From Microbacterium nymphoidis (GTDB lineage Bacteria; Actinomycetota; Actinomycetes; Actinomycetales; Microbacteriaceae), in assembly GCF_021044885.1 (NCBI RefSeq), contig NZ_JAJNOD010000001.1, forward strand, positions 1,612,001 through 1,676,000: a DNA stretch of 64,000 nucleotides, read 5' to 3'. Within the stretch, counting starts at the first letter, position 1; each line of letters opens with the position of its first letter. The notes under the pieces were generated by a model. It did no database searches, was not told the DNA's origin, and saw only the letters and a list, made by a program, of their open reading frames with translations. The position numbers and the translations under genes are program-made. Shown piece by piece: positions 60,229 to 64,000 of this stretch.

Positions 60229-60254
60229 CAGATATCTGATATCTGGGATATAAA
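60229..60254 (+). promoter_or_regulatory. GntR operator and promoter of the aldolase operon
   Basis: CAGATATCTGATATCTG (60229-60245) is a perfect 17-bp palindrome with arms CAGATATC/GATATCTG. TAGCA of a -35-like TTAGCA (60226-60231) lies at its left edge, and a -10 TATAAA (60249-60254) follows 17 bases after that hexamer. The operator fills the promoter spacer, so binding would exclude RNA polymerase. Confidence 0.78.
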
Positions 60255-60285
60255 GGTGTCAGGAGCAGCAGGAATTGGATGGGAT

Positions 60286-60987
60286 ATGCGCGAGCCACTG
60301 TCACAGCAAGCACAGCGGGCCATCCGGCAGTACATCGTCGATCACCGGCTCGGGCCCGGCGACGCCCTCCCCTCCGAAGGCGAGCTGTCCGCCCTGCTCG
60401 ACATGGGGAAGACCTCGGTGCGCGAGGGTGTCCGCGCCTTGCAGAGCCTTGGTCTCGTCGAGGTGCGCCACGGCACGGGGCTCTTCGTCAGCGAGTTCAG
60501 CTTCGACCCGATCCTGGATCAGCTCCCCTACCGCCTCCTGACCGACGATGCTCCGCTGCGCGATGTACTGCAGGTGCGCCGCGCGCTCGAAGAGGGACTG
60601 ATCGAGCAGGCGGCGGCGCGGCTCAGCGCCCAGGACCTGGACGAGCTCGACGTGCTCGTCCAGCGGATGCGCAGCGAGGCCGTGGACGGCGTGGTGCCGG
60701 CCACGATCGATCGCGCATTCCACCAGGGGGTGTTCCGCTGCCTCGGCAACCCGCTGGTGCTGCAGATGATCGACATCTTCTGGACGATCTTCGACCGGGC
60801 GACGGCGGACGTCCGCTCACTCCACGTCCATCACACCGCCGAGGATCATGCGGCGATCGTCGACGCCATCCGCTCGGGCGATACCGCGGCCATGCGCGCC
60901 GCGGTCGTCGACCACTTCGCCGACATCCAGCACAACGTCGGCTCCCTCTCCGCCCTCCCGCGCGGCGCAACGACGATCGACAGCTGA
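60286..60987 (+). CDS. GntR (FadR/FCD subfamily) transcriptional regulator
   Basis: A 233-residue regulator. The N-terminal winged helix includes QQAQRAIRQYIVDHRLGPGDALPSEGELSALLDMGKTSVREGVRALQSLGLV. The C-terminal FCD domain has the metal-binding pattern with Asp/His residues (TIDRAFHQGVF, TAEDHAAIVDAI, VVDHFADIQ). The ATG at 60286 is chosen because an earlier in-frame GTG (60256) lies at or before the expected transcription start. It controls itself and the aldolase gene 16 bp downstream through the palindromic operator. Confidence 0.88.
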   Translation: MREPLSQQAQRAIRQYIVDHRLGPGDALPSEGELSALLDMGKTSVREGVRALQSLGLVEVRHGTGLFVSEFSFDPILDQLPYRLLTDDAPLRDVLQVRRALEEGLIEQAAARLSAQDLDELDVLVQRMRSEAVDGVVPATIDRAFHQGVFRCLGNPLVLQMIDIFWTIFDRATADVRSLHVHHTAEDHAAIVDAIRSGDTAAMRAAVVDHFADIQHNVGSLSALPRGATTIDS

Positions 60988-61003
60988 CGGAAAGGACGAA
61001 CAC

Positions 61004-61900
61004 ATGCGCGGAATCATCCCCGCTCTGCTCACCGCCTACGACGCGGACGGAGCATTCGATCGCCGACGCAGCGACACGCTCGTGGACCGGCTCATCGCGG
61101 ACGGCGTCCACGGGCTCTTCGTGTCCGGTTCCACGGGCGAATCCCTCCTGCAGAGCCCGCACGAGCGGATGACCGCGCTGGAGGCGACGGCGGAGCACGT
61201 CGCAGGTCGCATCCCGCTGATCGCGCACGTCGGCGCGCTCGACACACCGACCACGCTCAGCCTCGCGCGCTTCGCCGACGGCCTCGGTGTCGACGCGGTC
61301 TCCGCGGTGACGCCGATCTACTACGCGCTGGATCAGCGATCCCATGCGGACTACTTCCGCGCCCTCGCGGACGCCACGAACGCGCCGCTGATCGCGTACC
61401 ACATCCCGGGCCGGTCTGGGGTGCAGCTGCCGACCTCCTGGTTCCTCGACCTCGCCGCGGACGGCGTGATCCAGGGCGTCAAGTACACCGCAACGGATCT
61501 GTACCAGCTGGCGGAGATCCGGCGCTCCACGCCGGCCGGGTTCCTCGTCTACAACGGCTCCGACGAAGTGCTTCTCGGCGGACTCGCGCTGGGCGCCGAC
61601 GGCGGGATCGGTTCGACGTACAACGCGATCCCGGGCGTCTATCTCGCACTGTGGCGCGCGTTCCACGACGCCGACCTGGCCGGTGCCCGCACGCATCAGG
61701 CCGAGGCCAACCACTTCATCCACGCGATGAACGACTACAACTTCCTGGCCTTCCTGCGCCAGATGCTCCAGCTGCGCGGCATCGAGATGGGATCCAGCCG
61801 TGCCCCGCTGCCCTCGCTGTCCGCCGCGGAGAGCGAGGCCCTCGTTCAGCGCGTCGCCGACGATCCCGTCCTGCGCCGCATCGTGCTCCAGAGCACCTGA
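61004..61900 (+). CDS. Dihydrodipicolinate synthase family aldolase, N-acetylneuraminate lyase-like
   Basis: A 298-residue Schiff-base aldolase of the DapA/NanA family. Schiff-base Lys160 (GVKYT), catalytic Tyr132 (YHIPGRSGV) and the pyruvate-carboxylate loop SGSTGES (41-47) are present. Residues diagnostic of sialic acid lyase are also kept: the pair Asp187-Glu188 in YNGSDEV and Ser204 in GGIGSTYN, matching the positions that bind the sugar tail in E. coli NanA. TDLYQLAEIRR likewise resembles NanA. It probably cleaves a 2-keto-3-deoxy sugar acid (sialic acid or relative) to pyruvate and an aldose. It forms an operon with the GntR gene. Confidence 0.82.
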   Translation: MRGIIPALLTAYDADGAFDRRRSDTLVDRLIADGVHGLFVSGSTGESLLQSPHERMTALEATAEHVAGRIPLIAHVGALDTPTTLSLARFADGLGVDAVSAVTPIYYALDQRSHADYFRALADATNAPLIAYHIPGRSGVQLPTSWFLDLAADGVIQGVKYTATDLYQLAEIRRSTPAGFLVYNGSDEVLLGGLALGADGGIGSTYNAIPGVYLALWRAFHDADLAGARTHQAEANHFIHAMNDYNFLAFLRQMLQLRGIEMGSSRAPLPSLSAAESEALVQRVADDPVLRRIVLQST

Positions 61901-61928
61901 ACGGCGCGGGCGGACGGAAGCGCGGGCG

Positions 61929-63248
61929 TCAGACCTCCGCGGCGGCGCGGGCCGCGCCGGGGAGTGCCGCGGCGATCCGCTCCAAAGCCGCATCGTCGTG
62001 AGCCGCCGTGACGAACCATGCTTCGAAGGCGCTGGGCGGCAGATTGACCCCGGCCTCCAGCATCGCGTGGAAGAACGCTCGATGCTGCGCCACGTTCTGC
62101 CGCTGCACGGTGGCGTAGTCGCGGGGTGCCTCAGCGAACTCACCGAAGACGACGCTGAACAGGGTTCCCGCGCGCTGCAGGTGGAAGGGCACACCGGAGG
62201 CGGTCAGAGCGGCCGATACCTCAGAGGCGACGGCGTCGGCCGCGCGGGCGAGGGCACGATAGGCGTCGTCATCGGCGTGACGCAGCGTGGTGAGACCGGC
62301 GGCCACCGCCAGCGGATTGCCGGAGAGCGTGCCCGCCTGGTACACCGGACCGAGCGGTGCCAGCAGGTCCATGATCTCGGCGCGACCACCGAGTGCGGCG
62401 AGCGGAAGACCGCCGCCCACCACCTTCCCGAAGGTGAACAGATCCGGGGCCACCCCGGCGGGCACCTGCTCCTTCTCGATGCCCCAGTACCCCGAGCGGC
62501 TGGCGCGGAAGCCGGTGAGCACCTCGTCGACGATCACCAGGGCACCGTTGCGGTGAGCGAGCTCGATCAGCGCGCCGGTGAATCCGGGCATCGGAGGGAC
62601 CACGCCCATGTTCGCGGCCGCGGATTCGGTGATCACCGCGGCGATCCGCTCGCCGTGCTGGGCGAAGGCCGCCTCGAGCGCCGCGAGATCGTTGTACGGC
62701 AGCACCAGCGTCTGACCCGCCGTCTCCGCGGTCACACCGGCGGAACCCGGCATCGCCAGGGTGGCGAGTCCCGAACCGGCTTCGGCCAGCAGTCCGTCCG
62801 AATGGCCGTGGTAGTGGCCGGCGAACTTCACGATGAGCGGACGGTTCGTCGCGCCGCGAGCGAGGCGGATGGCGGTCATCGTGGCTTCCGTGCCGGTCGA
62901 GACCAGCCGGAGCCGTTCGATGTCGGGCATCCGCGCGATGATCTCCTCGGCCAGCTCCGCCTCCTGCGGAACCGACGCTCCGAAGCCGAGTCCGCGACCG
63001 GCGGCCTGCTGCACGGCGTCGACCACCGCGGGGTGCGCGTGCCCGAGCAGAGCCGGCCCCCACGACGCCACCAGATCGACGTACTCGTTGCCGTCCACGT
63101 CCGTGACGTAGGCCCCGCTCCCGGAGACCAGGAATCGCGGCGTCCCGCCGACGGAGCCGTAGGCGCGCACCGGGGAGTTGACCCCGCCCGGGATCACACG
63201 TGACGCACGAGCGGCCAGGGCGGCACTGCGTGTGGTGTCCATGCTCAT
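61929..63248 (-). CDS. hemL: Glutamate-1-semialdehyde 2,1-aminomutase
   Basis: A 439-residue PLP enzyme that converts glutamate-1-semialdehyde to 5-aminolevulinate in the C5 heme pathway. Seen are [14 protein letters not shown] near the start, [39 protein letters not shown] (PLP-binding Asp) and the Schiff-base Lys in [12 protein letters not shown]. The ATG at 63248 overlaps the hemB stop as ATGA, so the two are translationally coupled. The length is normal for the family. Confidence 0.93.
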   Translation of the reverse strand: MSMDTTRSAALAARASRVIPGGVNSPVRAYGSVGGTPRFLVSGSGAYVTDVDGNEYVDLVASWGPALLGHAHPAVVDAVQQAAGRGLGFGASVPQEAELAEEIIARMPDIERLRLVSTGTEATMTAIRLARGATNRPLIVKFAGHYHGHSDGLLAEAGSGLATLAMPGSAGVTAETAGQTLVLPYNDLAALEAAFAQHGERIAAVITESAAANMGVVPPMPGFTGALIELAHRNGALVIVDEVLTGFRASRSGYWGIEKEQVPAGVAPDLFTFGKVVGGGLPLAALGGRAEIMDLLAPLGPVYQAGTLSGNPLAVAAGLTTLRHADDDAYRALARAADAVASEVSAALTASGVPFHLQRAGTLFSVVFGEFAEAPRDYATVQRQNVAQHRAFFHAMLEAGVNLPPSAFEAWFVTAAHDDAALERIAAALPGAARAAAEV

Positions 63249-64000
63249 CGCAGCCACCCCGCAAGCTCCACGGCGAAGTAGGTCAGCACGGCATCAGCTC
63301 CCGCGCGGCGGATCCCGAGCACCGACTCCTCGATCACCCGACGACGATCGATCCAGCCGTTCGCGGCGGCGGCCTCGATCATCGCGGCCTCGCCGGAGAC
63401 CTGGTAGGCCCACACCGGGACCGGGCTGACGGCGGCCACGTCGGAGAGCACGTCCAGGTAGCTCATCGCCGGCTTCACCATGACGATGTCGGCGCCCTCG
63501 GCGATGTCGAGCTCGGCTTCGCGCAGCCCCTCGCGACGATTGGCCGGGTCCTGCTGGTAGGCACGCCGGTCTCCGGTGAGCTGCGAGTCCACCGCTTCGC
63601 GGAACGGACCGTAGAACGCCGATGCGTACTTGGCCGAGTAAGCAAGGATCGCGGTGTCCTGATGGCCCGCCGCATCCAGCGCCTCCCGTACCGATGCCAC
63701 CTGGCCGTCCATCATGCCGGACAGCCCGAGAAGGGCAGAGCCCGCCTCCGCCTGGGCGAGAGCCATCGAGCGATAGCGCTCCAGGGTGGCGTCGTTGTCC
63801 ACGGCACCGGCACCGTCCAGCACGCCGCAGTGCCCGTGATCGGTGAACTCGTCCAGGCACAGATCCGTCTGCACCACCAGCGCATCGCCCGCTTCCGCCA
63901 CCACGGCACGCGTGGCCACGTTGAGGATGCCATCCGGGTCATCCGCGGCGCTCCCGTGCGCATCGCGAACCGCCGGCACGCCGAACAGCATGATGCCGCC
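63245..64000 (-). CDS. hemB: Delta-aminolevulinic acid dehydratase (porphobilinogen synthase), 5'-truncated by the window edge
   Basis: C-terminal ~250 residues of HemB, which joins two 5-aminolevulinate molecules to porphobilinogen. The frame is open to the last base (GGIMLFGVP), so the N-terminus lies outside. The metal region reads [15 protein letters not shown]. Two of the usual cysteines are kept and one is Asp, a pattern met in actinobacteria. Active-site lysines are in YSAKYAS and [11 protein letters not shown]. It is upstream of hemL in the same transcript, probably part of a larger hem operon. Confidence 0.93.
   Translation of the reverse strand, partial: GGIMLFGVPAVRDAHGSAADDPDGILNVATRAVVAEAGDALVVQTDLCLDEFTDHGHCGVLDGAGAVDNDATLERYRSMALAQAEAGSALLGLSGMMDGQVASVREALDAAGHQDTAILAYSAKYASAFYGPFREAVDSQLTGDRRAYQQDPANRREGLREAELDIAEGADIVMVKPAMSYLDVLSDVAAVSPVPVWAYQVSGEAAMIEAAAANGWIDRRRVIEESVLGIRRAGADAVLTYFAVELAGWLR

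Overview
This is chromosomal DNA of a high-GC actinobacterium (roughly 70% G+C by eye), most likely Microbacteriaceae and probably Microbacterium. The signs are an MshB-type mycothiol deacetylase, LPXTG surface proteins, an actinobacterial HelR-type RNA polymerase recycling ATPase, a DtxR-type iron box before a heme oxygenase, and many start codons placed 6-7 bases after a TANNNT -10 hexamer (leaderless transcription). I found no tRNA, rRNA, CRISPR array, insertion sequence or prophage. Genes are densely packed on both strands. Convergent pairs are usually separated by a strong hairpin.

Layout. 1-8.9 kb: the end of an oligopeptide ABC ATPase; an LPTTG-anchored RCC1-repeat protein; a reverse cluster of an AroE-like dehydrogenase, an NTF2-like protein and an SDR; a four-helix membrane protein; two paralogous one-helix exported proteins; and an MFS transporter. 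8.9-11.6 kb: an MFS/PadR/sulfatase module joined by four CACWAGTG operator boxes. 11.9-18.3 kb: a PT-rich protein, a membrane pair with a substrate-binding/VWA lipoprotein, a Gfo/Idh/MocA oxidoreductase, and a hydrolase with a triplicated 3' end. 18.4-24.7 kb: YaeQ and an 1836-residue LPSTG-anchored Ig-repeat protein. 24.7-29.5 kb: small proteins, then helR and a universal stress gene diverging from a rifamycin-associated-element-like palindrome. 29.5-33.6 kb: VanY-like carboxypeptidase divergent from a two-component system, a MerR-PP2C fusion and a lipocalin. 33.8-43.9 kb: housekeeping and metabolic genes (HAD, 4CL-like ligase, TSUP, flavin reductase, nitronate monooxygenase, pyridoxal kinase, EamA, a degenerate serine hydrolase, heme oxygenase). 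43.9-50.8 kb: PIF1-like helicase, CopD-CtaG, HU and hypotheticals.

50.9-60.1 kb is the most intriguing part. It is a tightly packed operon: MshB/LmbE deacetylase, ROK regulator, a Fe/polyamine-type ABC importer (binding protein, ATPase, fused permease), an argininosuccinate-lyase-family lyase, a ROK kinase and an OsmC protein. It is followed by a GntR regulator with a perfect 17-bp operator and a NanA-like aldolase. The operon looks like import and dismantling of an N-substituted amino acid or aminosugar conjugate, but the substrate cannot be read from sequence. The window ends in hemL and hemB (tetrapyrrole synthesis).

Recurring signals. Four copies of a long palindromic repeat (arms starting TTTCAT, then GCGCGCA) lie directly after stop codons. 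Fifteen genes have a -10-like hexamer placed for leaderless transcription.
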